Notes: generated by a model not told the origin, from the letters alone. A DNA stretch of 64,000 nucleotides from Lentibacillus sp. Marseille-P4043 (GCF_900258515.1 NZ_LT984884.1:3159367-3223366), one strand, 5' to 3'. Shown: positions 18,650 to 28,277, numbered from the stretch's first letter. Program-made: numbers and translations.

Positions 18650-18672
18650 GTGCGATTCACTTCTTTCCTTTT
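18631..18672 (+). terminator. Terminator overlapping the ylaF stop codon
   Basis: AAGAAGTG and CACTTCTT pair, with an inner GCA/TGC stem, and a T-rich tail follows. The stem includes the last coding bases of ylaF and the tail lies in the 3' end of the convergent phosphatase gene. Confidence 0.65.
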
Positions 18673-19466
18673 TCAATATAGTCCTTAATGATCCTTGATT
18701 GTATGACCGGATTACAAGTTAAAATAGAATTCTTATGTAACATATCAACAGGATCTCCTGAAATTGTTGTTGTAATCCCACCAACCTCATTAACGATTAC
18801 AATACCAGCCGCTACATCCCATGGCGCTAAACTCATCGTTAAATAACCATCCAGCTTACCTTCTGCAACATAGGCAAACTCTAGCGCAGCGGACCCATAA
18901 GTTCTTGTACCTCTTACCTTCTTCACTAGAAGCTGCATTTGAGTTTCATCTACTAATCGATTCTCACACAGCCAAAAATGATTCATGCTTAGAATCGCCT
19001 TCTCAAGGTTTACATCATCCCTTAAATGCGGCAATTGAACATCGTCCTTATAGGCTCCCTCACCGCGCACAGCGTGATACAGAATATCATCCATAACATT
19101 ATAAATAAGGCCAATTTCTCCAATCCCTTGATGATAAATTCCCACTGATATTGCGAAATTACATTTTTGATGAACAAAATTCATTGTTCCATCAATCGGA
19201 TCAACTATCCACACCGTCCCATGCAATGATTTCAAATCATCACCGTATCCTTCTTCACTTAGCAATAAATGATCAGGATATGTATGTTTGATATTCGCAG
19301 CAAAAAATCGCTCTATTTCTTTATCCATATGTGTGACAAGGTCATTGGGGTTTGATTTTGTATCAACGACTAATGGGTCATTCATTTTCCCCCTGATTGT
19401 TGCACCTGCTTCCAGTACCCATGTTTTAGCCTGTCTGTACAACTTTTCGCGAATTTCCAAATCCAT
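18657..19466 (-). CDS. Inositol monophosphatase family protein (YktC-like)
   Basis: A 269-residue metal-dependent phosphatase. The signature WIVDPIDGTMNFVH near residue 86, the upstream EE pair in LLSEEGYG near 69 and PWDVAAGIVIVNEVGG near 215 supply the metal ligands of the inositol phosphatase fold. The B. subtilis counterpart in this position, YktC, hydrolyses inositol phosphate in vitro; related enzymes act on NADP or PAP, so the substrate is not certain. GGAGGT precedes the ATG. Confidence 0.85.
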   Translation of the reverse strand: MDLEIREKLYRQAKTWVLEAGATIRGKMNDPLVVDTKSNPNDLVTHMDKEIERFFAANIKHTYPDHLLLSEEGYGDDLKSLHGTVWIVDPIDGTMNFVHQKCNFAISVGIYHQGIGEIGLIYNVMDDILYHAVRGEGAYKDDVQLPHLRDDVNLEKAILSMNHFWLCENRLVDETQMQLLVKKVRGTRTYGSAALEFAYVAEGKLDGYLTMSLAPWDVAAGIVIVNEVGGITTTISGDPVDMLHKNSILTCNPVIQSRIIKDYIEKGKK

Positions 19467-19599
19467 ATGCAGACCTCCATTGCTCTCATTATTACTATAT
19501 TACCAAATTGCAGCAAACAAGTCATCGGTTTAGAATTGCTTGATATCGACAAAAAATGACCCCTATGTATGTATAGGAGTCAATTATACCTTATAATGA

Positions 19600-19791
19600 T
19601 TAATCATTTTCAATCTCAAGCAGTTGTTTGCGTAATTGTTCCAAACGTTCTTTTGTCTTTATAATTTGAACCGTATCGTTTGCTTCTAACGCGTCATGAA
19701 GTGTGACAAGCTCGTAATCAATTTCCATGCGAATCACAGGTAGTTTCTCTTGTGCCTCTTTTCGTCTAATTGTCTCGAGTACATATTTCAT
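19600..19791 (-). CDS. ykzI: Small YkzI-like protein
   Basis: A 63-residue, charged, all-helical protein beginning MKYVLETIRRKEAQEKLP, with a likely coiled coil over residues 35-60. Size and position between yktC-like and yktB genes fit B. subtilis ykzI; function unknown. AAAGGA lies ten bases before the ATG. Confidence 0.65.
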   Translation of the reverse strand: MKYVLETIRRKEAQEKLPVIRMEIDYELVTLHDALEANDTVQIIKTKERLEQLRKQLLEIEND

Positions 19792-19998
19792 GTCTCTTAC
19801 ATCCTTTCAGATGGCTTATTTTATATATATGAGAAAAATTATGATATCGTTCAACATTTTTCTAAATTCTTATTTTATCAATTCCCAATTCTGCTTGATT
19901 TTAAACCAAAGAACTTGACTTGGTTTCAGTTATACTTAATAATTATTATAATCTGTAATCAAGTATACAGGCATTTTAGAAAGAAGGGATGATTTGCA

Positions 19999-20616
19999 AT
20001 GAGTTTCGATGGCTTTACTGACCAAGACTTTGCAACGTTTTCCATTGACGGATTAACTGAGCGAATGGAAGCAATTCAGAACCGTATACAACCAAAGTTT
20101 CAAGAAATTGGCAACGAATTAGTAGACCACTTACAAACACAACTTGGTAATGAGATGTTTTTACATATAGCGAAACATGCAAGAAGGACGGTCAATCCTC
20201 CAAAAGATACATGGTTAGCTATTGCTAATAACAAAAGAGGATATAAAAAACATCCACATTTTCAATTCGGCTTGTTTGATGATCACATTTTTATTTGGCT
20301 AGCTTTTATCTATGAGTTGCCAAATAAGCAAGAATTCGCGAAAAATCTGTTAAACAATATAGACGCTATTAAAAGCGAAGTTTCCGATGATTTTGTTATT
20401 TCACTTGACCATACAAAAAAGAAATCCACTAAACTCGGAGACATCAACCTGGAAGCAGCATTAGAACGTTTTCGAGATGTTAAAAAAGCGGAGTTTTTAA
20501 TTGGTAGGCATATCGCTGCAAACGACAAACGTATTACGGACGGAGAAGAACTAGTTAATATCGCGAAAAATACGTATGATATCTTATTACCTTTCTACCA
20601 GCGCGCATTGTTATAA
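19999..20616 (+). CDS. yktB: YktB family protein (UPF0637)
   Basis: A 205-residue soluble protein of the DUF1054/UPF0637 family. Conserved blocks are GFTDQDFATFSIDGL at the N-terminus, HVARRTVNPPKDTWLAIA-like sequence near residue 58 and KKHPHFQFGLFDDHIFIWLA near 75-95. Structures of relatives are known but not the function. GAAGGG lies nine bases before the ATG. It is convergent with yktA over a shared terminator. Confidence 0.85.
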   Translation: MSFDGFTDQDFATFSIDGLTERMEAIQNRIQPKFQEIGNELVDHLQTQLGNEMFLHIAKHARRTVNPPKDTWLAIANNKRGYKKHPHFQFGLFDDHIFIWLAFIYELPNKQEFAKNLLNNIDAIKSEVSDDFVISLDHTKKKSTKLGDINLEAALERFRDVKKAEFLIGRHIAANDKRITDGEELVNIAKNTYDILLPFYQRALL

Positions 20617-20621
20617 TTAAT

Positions 20622-20656
20622 AAAAGGCAGCTTTCCTATTAGGAGCTGCCTTTTTT
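20622..20656. terminator. Bidirectional terminator between yktB and yktA
   Basis: AAAAGGCAGCT and AGCTGCCTTTTTT pair between the convergent genes; it overlaps the last codons of yktA. Confidence 0.85.
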
Positions 20657-20917
20657 CATCGTTATGAATCCGTCTATTTCCTTTGCTTTCTTGACAACAT
20701 GATAACTGGAATATCCTGACGCTTTCTCAAACTCGGAAAAGATGGTTTTTTCTTCGCTTTTAGCTGGTACAATTTGCTTGAAACGCTTATATGCAAGCAT
20801 TACGTTATCACTTTTCACACTTTTTTCATAGGCTTTTTCTACCATGGTAAAAAAATTAATTACATCGACAATTTCTGCTTTCGACCATGTTTCATCGATC
20901 GGGTAATGATAATTCAA
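20639..20917 (-). CDS. yktA: YktA family protein (UPF0223)
   Basis: A 92-residue protein. YHYPIDETWSKAEIVDVINFF at the N-terminus and GYSSYHVVKKAKE near residue 68 match UPF0223. Function unknown. The start is TTG, with AGGGGG nine bases upstream. Its coding start is 13 bases downstream of the monooxygenase stop on the same strand, so the two are probably cotranscribed. Confidence 0.85.
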   Translation of the reverse strand: MNYHYPIDETWSKAEIVDVINFFTMVEKAYEKSVKSDNVMLAYKRFKQIVPAKSEEKTIFSEFEKASGYSSYHVVKKAKEIDGFITMKKGSS

Positions 20918-20930
20918 TCTGTTTTGCCCC

Positions 20931-21890
20931 CTAATTTAACCATTTGTTGCGAATTTCTTCGGCTTCCGTGATCATTGTAGTAAATAATTCCTCTACTGTT
21001 GGGATTGTTTTAATTCGAGCTGCTACCTGCCCAGCCCAACCAAAACCTTCTGAAGCATATCCATCAGCAATATACCGTTTATTTGCTTGTCCACTAATCA
21101 TATCTTTCATCGCTTCGTATGTAGGTTGGGTAGATTCTAACTCAAGTATACGTTCGGTCCATTCATTTTTTAATGCACGAGCAGGAGTACCTAATGAACG
21201 TTTGATAACAGTTGTAGCATTTTCATCAGCATCAAGTAGCGCCTGTTTATAGCTAGAATGCGCGTCTACACACTCTTTCGTTGCAATGAATCTGGTTCCC
21301 ATTTCAATCCCTTCCGCACCAAGCGAAAGTGCCGCCATCAGACCACGGCCATCACCAATTCCACCTGAAGCAATAACAGGAATGGAGATGTGATCGACTA
21401 CTTGTGGGGTTAACACTAGAGTCCCTACATCCCCACGTCCAAGATGTCCCCCACCTTCTTGTCCAACCACCATGACAGCATCTGCACCTAATTCCTCCGC
21501 TTTTTCAGCTTGTCTTCTTGCAGCCACAAGCACAAGTTTTTTAATTGGATGATCCTTCACCATGTCCAACACACCCTTGGGATTCCCACCTGTCACCGAT
21601 ATTACCGGAACTTTCTCATCAATTGCCACTTGAACCATATCTACAAATGGACGTCCATGTTGTCCAATAGCAAAATTCACTCCAAAAGCTTTATCCGTTA
21701 ATTGTTTTACACGTTGTATTTCCTTTCTTAATTCATCAGGGCTTCCTAAACTCATTGCCGTGATCTGACCTAGACCACCAGCATTTGAAACGGCTGCTGC
21801 CAAATCTGCATATGCTAGATATGCCAACCCCCCCTGAACAATCGGATACTTAATATTCAATAATTCAGTCACACGTGTATTCCACTTCAC
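20931..21890 (-). CDS. Nitronate monooxygenase family protein
   Basis: A 319-residue TIM-barrel flavoprotein of the 2-nitropropane dioxygenase family. YPIVQGGLAYLA at the N-terminus, VVGQEGGGHLGRGD near residue 142 with the likely catalytic His, and ASGGIGDGRGLMAALSLGA near 178 for FMN phosphate are visible. Such enzymes oxidise toxic alkyl nitronates; related FabK enoyl-ACP reductases share the fold, so activity is inferred. I start it at the GTG at 21890 because a long GGGGGGAGGA lies just upstream; the frame extends further without a site. Confidence 0.8.
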   Translation of the reverse strand: MKWNTRVTELLNIKYPIVQGGLAYLAYADLAAAVSNAGGLGQITAMSLGSPDELRKEIQRVKQLTDKAFGVNFAIGQHGRPFVDMVQVAIDEKVPVISVTGGNPKGVLDMVKDHPIKKLVLVAARRQAEKAEELGADAVMVVGQEGGGHLGRGDVGTLVLTPQVVDHISIPVIASGGIGDGRGLMAALSLGAEGIEMGTRFIATKECVDAHSSYKQALLDADENATTVIKRSLGTPARALKNEWTERILELESTQPTYEAMKDMISGQANKRYIADGYASEGFGWAGQVAARIKTIPTVEELFTTMITEAEEIRNKWLN

Positions 21891-22090
21891 AAAAATTCCT
21901 CCCCCCATTGTATACACTTTCACCTACCTATATCCTATCATGTCAGATCTTGCCGCAACAAGTGCTCTAAATTAGGAGATTCTCTTACACAAAGCTCTGT
22001 TATGAATATACGCGAAACTTTGATTTCATATGAGCGTGTTCAGACCGTTATTCCTATCATGTAATAAAAGAATACAAACCAATAAAAATA

Positions 22091-22135
22091 GGAGGCTATC
22101 TCTTGGGTCTGCTTTAATAACCTAAGGGATAGCCT
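22091..22135 (-). terminator. Hairpin likely ending the SR1-like transcript
   Basis: AGGCTATC and GATAGCCT pair, extended by CTTAGGT/ACCCAAG, followed on the minus strand by CCTATTTTTATT. From the predicted start near 22336 this gives a transcript of about 250 bases. The bases between 21924 and 22199 hold no gene. Confidence 0.5.
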
Positions 22136-22199
22136 TATCTTAATTAAAAAAATCAAATATCAATTTGGTCTATTGAGTCAATAAAACACACTTCCGTTT

Positions 22200-22301
22200 T
22201 TAGTTCTTACAATTAGGACATGTTCCATAAAGGGTTGATACTTTTTCATCATCAAAATGTTCAATAACTTGCTGACAGTCTTGACATACGATCGTTCCCA
22301 T
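22200..22301 (-). CDS. SR1P-type GapA-binding micro-protein
   Basis: A 33-residue protein beginning MGTIVCQDCQQVIEHFDDEK and ending GTCPNCKN, with two CxxC pairs that suggest zinc binding. It closely resembles B. subtilis SR1P, which is translated from the dual-function RNA SR1, binds GapA and helps RNase J1. AAGGAG lies nine bases before the ATG. The promoter spacer holds a CcpN-like operator, matching control of sr1 in B. subtilis. Whether the RNA also pairs with ahrC mRNA cannot be judged, as that gene is outside the window. Confidence 0.85.
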   Translation of the reverse strand: MGTIVCQDCQQVIEHFDDEKVSTLYGTCPNCKN

Positions 22302-22336
22302 TTGGTCCAACTCCTTTTCGGTAATTATAATATCAT
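22200..22336 (-). ncRNA. Likely SR1-like dual-function RNA (5' part and ORF)
   Basis: The transcript should start near 22336, seven bases after the -10 box, and run past the SR1P frame towards the hairpin at 22091-22135. Only the promoter, leader and coding part are well supported; the 3' end is an inference. Confidence 0.5.
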
Positions 22337-22342
22337 ATTCAT

Positions 22343-22371
22343 ATTATAGTATGTCATATTTTAAATTACAA
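22343..22371 (-). promoter_or_regulatory. Sigma-A promoter of the SR1P gene
   Basis: On the minus strand TTGTAA (22366-22371) and a perfect TATAAT (22343-22348) are separated by 17 bases, leaving a leader of about 35 bases. Confidence 0.7.
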
Positions 22372-22391
22372 CACTTATTTAGTATAACATA
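22348..22391 (-). promoter_or_regulatory. Two CcpN-like operators
   Basis: TATGACATACT (22348-22358) in the promoter spacer and TATGTTATACT (22381-22391) upstream both match TRTGHYATAYW, the CcpN consensus as I recall it, at every position. They are 33 bases apart, three helical turns on the same face. CcpN represses sr1, gapB and pckA during growth on glucose in B. subtilis. Confidence 0.7.
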
Positions 22392-22407
22392 ATTAAAAAT
22401 CACACAT

Positions 22408-22446
22408 AAAAACAGCTAGTTATTACAAAATAACTAGCTGTTTTTT
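22408..22446. terminator. Terminator after the polysaccharide deacetylase gene
   Basis: AACAGCTAGTTATT and its complement form a 14-base stem with T-runs on both sides. Confidence 0.85.
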
Positions 22447-22463
22447 CAGAAAACTACTTTTAT

Positions 22464-23309
22464 TTATCTAGTTTTAATTAACCTTGGATCAACCATTTCA
22501 TACCCTTTATCACGTAGGCCCTTCACAATATCCTTCAGCGCAGCGGCGGTCCATTCCCTATCATGCATTAATAAATTTGCACTACTAGTTAATAATTCCG
22601 TATGAAGCATTATATCGGTGATGGCCTCTTTGGACATATATTCTTCGTTCCAGTCGTACCCATATGACCAATTCATGAGGATCATGTCTTCCTTTTTAGC
22701 AACTTTCTTCGTATAATCTGTATTCGCCCCGTTTGGTGCTCGAAAGAACTTAGGACGCTCTCCAATAATTGCTTTCACCATATCATTCACACGAACTATT
22801 TCCTTTTTTTGTTCTTTTTTCGACAAATCAGGTAAATATGCATGACTATATGTGTGGTTGCCAATTAAAAACCCCATATCATGAATCTGCTTCAGTATTT
22901 CTTTCTTTTCAGGTGTTTCGAGAAAATGCCCATTCACAAAAAAGATTGCATTCGCATCTAATTTTTTTAATGTCTTGGCCATATCTAATGCATGTTCATC
23001 TGGTGCATCATCAAAAGTTAACAGCACTACTTTTTCGTTTGCTTCATCAATAGGTACAATTGACCAATTATCAGCCACTTTATATTTTGGTTCTATCTTC
23101 TCTTCTTTATTGCTCTTTTGGTTGCTGACTTCATAATCTTTGTTGTTATCTTTTTGCTTCGAATTTTCCTGCTGAACATTTTTGGCTACTTTTTGGCCTT
23201 GCTGATCTCGTGTTTTATCGCTATCATCTTTGTTTTTGTCGGAATGAATATTACAAGCTGTCAGCAAAATACACACCATTAACAAAGAAAACCAAGCCCT
23301 TTTTTTCAT
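22464..23309 (-). CDS. Polysaccharide deacetylase lipoprotein
   Basis: A 281-residue protein: a signal peptide with lipobox LLTAC near residue 18, a low-complexity Lys/Asp/Gln linker (20-75) and a NodB domain. The domain shows TFDD near 100, HTYSH near 147, RAPNG near 190 and a closing LLMHD. TFDD and HxxxH supply metal and acid/base residues. It likely removes N-acetyl groups from cell-wall glycans outside the membrane. The ATG at 23309 gives a proper signal peptide; the longer frame upstream has no ribosome site. Confidence 0.82.
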   Translation of the reverse strand: MKKRAWFSLLMVCILLTACNIHSDKNKDDSDKTRDQQGQKVAKNVQQENSKQKDNNKDYEVSNQKSNKEEKIEPKYKVADNWSIVPIDEANEKVVLLTFDDAPDEHALDMAKTLKKLDANAIFFVNGHFLETPEKKEILKQIHDMGFLIGNHTYSHAYLPDLSKKEQKKEIVRVNDMVKAIIGERPKFFRAPNGANTDYTKKVAKKEDMILMNWSYGYDWNEEYMSKEAITDIMLHTELLTSSANLLMHDREWTAAALKDIVKGLRDKGYEMVDPRLIKTR

Positions 23310-23503
23310 ATGTTGCCCATTCCCTTCGCTGTCAAAAATCGATATTTCCATTGTAACCAAGTGGCCAAGGCGATGTATATAGTCGTCATGAATTATTTAT
23401 GTTTGTATCGGAAAGATAATGGGTATATAAATTTAGGTCCTTTGCCAAATTCCAGAATTATATCTCGTTCTTTAGTAAATAGTAAGAACTAACATCACAT
23501 TAG

Positions 23504-23532
23504 TTGAGACATGGACAAGAATATGTTTTAAT
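23504..23532 (+). promoter_or_regulatory. Sigma-A promoter of opuD
   Basis: TTGAGA (23504-23509) and TTTAAT (23527-23532) are separated by 17 bases, 54 bases before the start codon. Confidence 0.5.
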
Positions 23533-23586
23533 ACATAGATGTGCAAATTTTTACCAAAGACAACAAAATAGAAAGGAATTGTGATA

Positions 23587-25110
23587 ATGAACAAAGTTAC
23601 ACGTGTTTTTTGGATATCAGCTGTAGTTGCGATACTTTTTATCATATGGGGAATCATTCCTAAAGATGTATTACCAAATGGTAACCTCGATAATGTAACA
23701 ACGATCATCCAAACATTTTTGGTCGATAAATTTGGCTGGTTTTATTTATTAAGTACCACAGGGTTTGTAATATTTGCCATCTATCTCATTTTTTCAAAAT
23801 ATGGGAATATTAAACTTGGGAAACCAGGAGACAAGCCGGAATATTCTTATATAACATGGTTTGCCATGCTTTTCAGTGCAGGTATGGGGATCGGTTTAGT
23901 ATTCTGGGGAGCCGCTGAACCATTATCCCACTTTCATGAACCACCATTTGGTGAGCCAGGAACAAATGATACAGCAAAAACCGCCATGCAATACAGTTTC
24001 TTTCACTGGGGACTACATCCTTGGGCAGTATATGCAACAATTGCTTTGGCTCTAGCTTATTTTAAATTTCGCAAACAGGCGCCTGGCGTTGTAAGTGCTA
24101 TTTTACAGCCGATTTTTGGTGATAGAGTAAAAGGGCCTCTAGGAACAGTAATTGATTTTATCGTTGTATTTGCTACTGTCTTTGGCGTTGCAACGTCACT
24201 TGGGTTTGGTGCAATCCAAATAAGTGGTGGACTTGCCTTTGTATTTGGTTTTGACCAAACAGTTACGATGCAATTCGTAATTATCTTGATTGTTACCGTT
24301 CTTTACTTAATTTCAGCTATGACCGGATTAAATAAAGGGATTAAGTACTTAAGTAATGCAAATATAATTCTTGCTATTGCGCTTATGTTATTTTTGCTTT
24401 TTGCAGGACCAACGAACTTTATTATGAACTTTTTTACAACAACGTTTGGAAGTTACATTCAAAATTTGCCTGGCATGAGTTTCCGCATGACGCCATTTCA
24501 ACAAGATAATACTTGGATTAAAGATTGGACAATATTTTATTGGGCTTGGTGGATTGCTTGGGCACCATTCGTTGGTACATTTATCGCTCGTGTTTCCAGA
24601 GGTAGGACAATACGAGAGTTTGTCTTAGGTGTTTTACTTGTACCAACCATTTTTGGAGCATTATGGTTTTCCGTATTTGGTGGATCAGCGATTAATCTAG
24701 AGTTTTTCCAAGGCGTCGATATCATTCATTATGTAAATGATCTTGGTGAGGAAACAGCATTATTTGCGGTTTTAGAGCAATTTCCATTTGGAACCGTGAT
24801 GTCGATAATTGCTATCTTGTTGATTAGTACCTTTTTCATTACCTCAGCTGATTCGGCAACATTTGTTTTAGGTATGCAAACAACTGGTGGTAGTTTATAT
24901 CCGCCAAATAAAGTGAAATTTATTTGGGGTCTTATTCAATCTAGTGCTGCTGCTATATTACTTTGGCAAGGTGGTCTAAATGCATTGCAGACCGCGTCTA
25001 TTATTGTCGCCTTTCCATTTGCAATAATTATGATCTTTGTCGTCTTTTCACTAATTAAATCATTTAAAGAAGAAGCAAGACAATATGATTTAAAACGAAA
25101 GAAACAATAA
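23587..25110 (+). CDS. opuD: BCCT-family glycine betaine transporter (OpuD-like)
   Basis: A 507-residue carrier with twelve helices. FSAGMGIGLVFWGAAEPL near residue 98 and the Trp-rich block WAWWIAWAPFVGTFIARVSR near 318 form the substrate site of BCCT transporters; the pattern MGIGL points to a Na+-coupled betaine-type carrier. Length is that of OpuD. It imports compatible solutes under salt stress, consistent with a halotolerant host. The ATG at 23587 has AAAGGA ten bases upstream; an in-frame GTG at 23581 is too close to it. Choline or proline betaine could also be substrates. Confidence 0.85.
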   Translation: MNKVTRVFWISAVVAILFIIWGIIPKDVLPNGNLDNVTTIIQTFLVDKFGWFYLLSTTGFVIFAIYLIFSKYGNIKLGKPGDKPEYSYITWFAMLFSAGMGIGLVFWGAAEPLSHFHEPPFGEPGTNDTAKTAMQYSFFHWGLHPWAVYATIALALAYFKFRKQAPGVVSAILQPIFGDRVKGPLGTVIDFIVVFATVFGVATSLGFGAIQISGGLAFVFGFDQTVTMQFVIILIVTVLYLISAMTGLNKGIKYLSNANIILAIALMLFLLFAGPTNFIMNFFTTTFGSYIQNLPGMSFRMTPFQQDNTWIKDWTIFYWAWWIAWAPFVGTFIARVSRGRTIREFVLGVLLVPTIFGALWFSVFGGSAINLEFFQGVDIIHYVNDLGEETALFAVLEQFPFGTVMSIIAILLISTFFITSADSATFVLGMQTTGGSLYPPNKVKFIWGLIQSSAAAILLWQGGLNALQTASIIVAFPFAIIMIFVVFSLIKSFKEEARQYDLKRKKQ

Positions 25111-25114
25111 AGCT

Positions 25115-25152
25115 TAAGCCATACCACTGTGTTGCGGTATGGCTTATTTTTT
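25115..25152 (+). terminator. Terminator after opuD
   Basis: AAGCCATACC and GGTATGGCTT pair, followed by a T-run. Confidence 0.85.
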
Positions 25153-25189
25153 AGTTAAGCTATTTTTGCATTATTTGTGGCTATCATAC

Positions 25190-25360
25190 TACGCTTTCCC
25201 GGAACGAGCGGAGAGCCCTTCTCAGGACAATGCGATGTTCTCACAAAGGTTTTCAGAGTCGAGGAAGGTATTCCCCCATCCCAGGACAAGGAAAGCTTCA
25301 CAGCATTACATCGCACGCAGAAAATGCGAAATCATTTTCAAGGAGTTTACACGCTGCTTG
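25190..25360 (+). repeat. Dispersed intergenic repeat, copy 2
   Basis: TTCACAGCATTACATCGCAC, GCAGAAAATGC and TTTTCAAGGAGT match the copy at 118-331, which is in the other orientation. The left part (GCTTTCCCGGAACGAGCGGA) matches more loosely. The insert lies in the gap between opuD and pdhD; nothing else is visible from 25361 to 25490. Confidence 0.6.
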
Positions 25361-25490
25361 TAAGGAAATATATGCTTAGATATTTTCAAAAACAGTCTTC
25401 CAGAAAATCCTTCGTTATTATTTAAGCACTTTTTCGTATATTTCGGATATATTATGGCTATTTAAGGACGCATAGGACATAGGGATACAA

Positions 25491-25522
25491 AAGGAGAGCT
25501 GCATTAGTACAGCTCCCCTTTT
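25491..25522 (-). terminator. Terminator of the pdhABCD operon
   Basis: AGGGGAGCTG and CAGCTCTCCT pair and are followed by a T-rich tail on the minus strand, 26 bases after the pdhD stop. Confidence 0.7.
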
Positions 25523-25547
25523 TCTCTCATATTATTCCATGTAAACC

Positions 25548-26954
25548 TTACATTGTATGGATTGGCGTCCCTAATGCTTTTTCTGCGGCCTCCATTGTAA
25601 TTTCCCCTAAGCTTGGATGTGCATGAACAGTAAGAGCGATATCCTCTGCAGTCATGCCTGCTTCGATCGCTAAGCCAACCTCAGCAATCATATCGCTAGC
25701 ATTTGGCCCAGCAATTTGTGCCCCAATTACAAGTCCATCTTCTTCTCTTGTAATAAGTTTTAAGAATCCATCACTATCATTTAATGACAATGCGCGTCCA
25801 TTAGCTGCAAATGGGAATTTCGAAGCTTTTGCTTTGTAACCTGCTTCTTTTGCTTCTTTTTCTGTATAACCGACAGATGCCAGTTCAGGGTCGGAGAATA
25901 CAACAGCAGGCATACCAATATAATCGATTTCTGCTTTTTCTCCACTAATTGCTTCTGCAGCAACTTTTCCTTCATAAGAAGCTTTATGTGCAAGTGGTAA
26001 ACCGGGAACAATATCACCAATTGCGTATATGTTAGGTACGTTAGTGCGACATTGTTTATCAATTTTTATTAGGCCTTTATCATCTACTTCAATACCAACC
26101 TGCTCTAAACCGATTTCTTGCGTGTTTGGACGACGACCAACCGTTACCAACACATAATCCGCTTCAACTGTTTCTTCTTTACCTTTAGCTTCATATGTTA
26201 CTTTTACGCCGTCTTTTGTTTCTTCAACACCTTTTGCCATTGCCTCGGTAATGATGGTGGCATTTTTCTTCTTAAGACGTTTTTTAACAACTTGTGTCAT
26301 TTGTTTTTCAAATGTGCCTAGGATATCTTTTGCGCCTTCTAAAATTGTAATATCCGTTCCAAAGTTCGCATAAGCAGATCCTAATTCTGTTCCAATGTAT
26401 CCTCCACCGATTACAACCATTTTCTTCGGAATTTCTTTTAGATTCAACGCACCTGTCGAATCAAGAACACGATCAGAGAATTTAAAGCTTGGAATTTCAA
26501 TTGGTGAAGAACCGGTAGCAATAATACAATTGTTAAACTTATATGTTTGCGAACTCTTTTCATCCATAATTTTTGCTGTATTTTGATCAACAAAGTATAC
26601 TTCACCATTCACGATGTCTACTTTGTTTCCTTTTAGTAATCCTTCAACACCAGAAGTTAATTTATTGACAACTTTTCCCTTCCATTCTTGCACTTTAGAA
26701 AAGTCAACAGAAACATTTTCTGTTGTAATACCGAGTTCTTCACTTCCATGTGCCTTTTCTGTTAAATGACCTGCTTGAATCATTGCTTTAGATGGGATAC
26801 AACCAACGTTTAAGCAAACTCCGCCCAATGTAGCCTTTTCAGCAATAGTTACTTTTTGACCTAGTTGTGCAGCACGGATAGCAGCAACATAGCCACCAGG
26901 TCCGGCTCCAACAACTAACGTATCAACTTCAACTGGAAAATCTCCTACTACCAT
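25548..26954 (-). CDS. pdhD: Dihydrolipoyl dehydrogenase (E3)
   Basis: A 468-residue FAD enzyme that reoxidises the lipoyl arm and reduces NAD+. [15 protein letters not shown] near residue 16 binds FAD; the redox disulfide is [13 protein letters not shown] near 44; [17 protein letters not shown] near 180 binds NAD; the C-terminal HAHPSLGE near 444 supplies the active-site His to the partner subunit. It starts three bases after the pdhC stop, with GGAGG upstream. It can also serve 2-oxoglutarate dehydrogenase. Confidence 0.95.
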   Translation of the reverse strand: MVVGDFPVEVDTLVVGAGPGGYVAAIRAAQLGQKVTIAEKATLGGVCLNVGCIPSKAMIQAGHLTEKAHGSEELGITTENVSVDFSKVQEWKGKVVNKLTSGVEGLLKGNKVDIVNGEVYFVDQNTAKIMDEKSSQTYKFNNCIIATGSSPIEIPSFKFSDRVLDSTGALNLKEIPKKMVVIGGGYIGTELGSAYANFGTDITILEGAKDILGTFEKQMTQVVKKRLKKKNATIITEAMAKGVEETKDGVKVTYEAKGKEETVEADYVLVTVGRRPNTQEIGLEQVGIEVDDKGLIKIDKQCRTNVPNIYAIGDIVPGLPLAHKASYEGKVAAEAISGEKAEIDYIGMPAVVFSDPELASVGYTEKEAKEAGYKAKASKFPFAANGRALSLNDSDGFLKLITREEDGLVIGAQIAGPNASDMIAEVGLAIEAGMTAEDIALTVHAHPSLGEITMEAAEKALGTPIHTM

Positions 26955-26957
26955 AGT

Positions 26958-28253
26958 TTACGCCTCCATCATGATTAATTGTGGATCATTCAATAATCGC
27001 TTAATTTGATTTAATGCCAACTGTGCAGTGGCACCGTCAACAATGCGATGATCAAAGCTTAATGATAATGCAAGTACTGGAGCAACTACGACTTCTCCAT
27101 CACGTACTACTGGCTTTTCAGCGATGCGTCCAATTCCTAAGATCGCTGCTTCAGGATAGTTTATTACTGGCGTGAACCACTGACCACCTGCAGAACCAAT
27201 ATTTGTAATTGTACTTGATGCACCTTTCATTTCGTCCGGTGTTAGTTTACCACTTCTTGCTTTATCTGCCAATTCATTAATCTCTTGTGAAATTGTAAAA
27301 ATGGATTTACGATCAGCATCTTTTACAACTGGAACAAGCAGACCTTTATCCGTATCTGCAGCAATTCCTACATTGTAATAATGCTTGTAAATGATTTCGT
27401 CTGTGTCATCATTAACAGCTGCATTGATGATTGGATATTTTTTCAATGCTGATACAAATGCTTTAGCAACGTATGGCAAATAAGTTAATTTAATATCTTG
27501 CTCAGCTGCGACTGCTTTAAATTTCTTACGATGTGCTACAAGTTCTGTAACATCAATATCATCCATTAATGTAACATGTGGTGCTTTTGTTTTCGAATTA
27601 ACCATAGCTTTAGCAATCGATTTGCGAATTCCACTCATTTTTTCGCGTGTTTCTGGATATTCACCTTTTGGTACAGTTTGTTCTTTCTGAGTTTGTGTCT
27701 CTGTTGTGTCCGCTTCTTCAGTAGTACCCTGAGTAGATGGTTGATCGCCATTCAAGAAGCTGTCAATATCTTCTTTAAGAACACGACCATTTTTACCCGA
27801 TCCTGTTACTTTTTGTATGTTCACATCATTGTCACGCGCATATTTCCGCACAGATGGCATCGCAATAACCCGCTTATTATCAGCCTGTGAATTGTCATCT
27901 GCTTGAACTTGTTTTGTTTCTGTTTTTTCTTCTTTCTTTGGTTCCTCTTTTTCTGCCTCTTTTGTTTCTTCTTTGCTATTGGCTTCGTCAGAACCACTTT
28001 CGTCATCTTCGTATCCTTCTGCATCGATGGTGATGATTGTATCACCTACAACTGCAACAGATCCCTCATCTACATTAACTTTTTTTACAGTTCCATCTAC
28101 TGGTGACGGGATTTCAACGACAGCTTTATCATTTTGTACTTCACATAAAACATCATCTTCTTTTACTTCATCGCCTGCTTTAAAAAACCATTTTGCGATT
28201 TCGCCTTCATGAATTCCTTCACCAATGTCTGGTAATTTAAATTCATATGCCAT
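26958..28253 (-). CDS. pdhC: Pyruvate dehydrogenase E2 (dihydrolipoyl acetyltransferase)
   Basis: A 431-residue core subunit with one lipoyl domain (1-77, modified Lys in NDKAVVEI near 43), an acidic flexible linker rich in Glu and Lys, a peripheral-subunit-binding domain (about 130-166, [14 protein letters not shown]), a second Gln/Thr-rich linker, and a catalytic domain (200-431) with [10 protein letters not shown] near 400. It transfers acetyl groups to CoA and scaffolds E1 and E3. GGAGGT precedes the ATG. Confidence 0.95.
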   Translation of the reverse strand: MAYEFKLPDIGEGIHEGEIAKWFFKAGDEVKEDDVLCEVQNDKAVVEIPSPVDGTVKKVNVDEGSVAVVGDTIITIDAEGYEDDESGSDEANSKEETKEAEKEEPKKEEKTETKQVQADDNSQADNKRVIAMPSVRKYARDNDVNIQKVTGSGKNGRVLKEDIDSFLNGDQPSTQGTTEEADTTETQTQKEQTVPKGEYPETREKMSGIRKSIAKAMVNSKTKAPHVTLMDDIDVTELVAHRKKFKAVAAEQDIKLTYLPYVAKAFVSALKKYPIINAAVNDDTDEIIYKHYYNVGIAADTDKGLLVPVVKDADRKSIFTISQEINELADKARSGKLTPDEMKGASSTITNIGSAGGQWFTPVINYPEAAILGIGRIAEKPVVRDGEVVVAPVLALSLSFDHRIVDGATAQLALNQIKRLLNDPQLIMMEA

Positions 28254-28277
28254 GCCTTACTACCTCCAATCTAAAAA

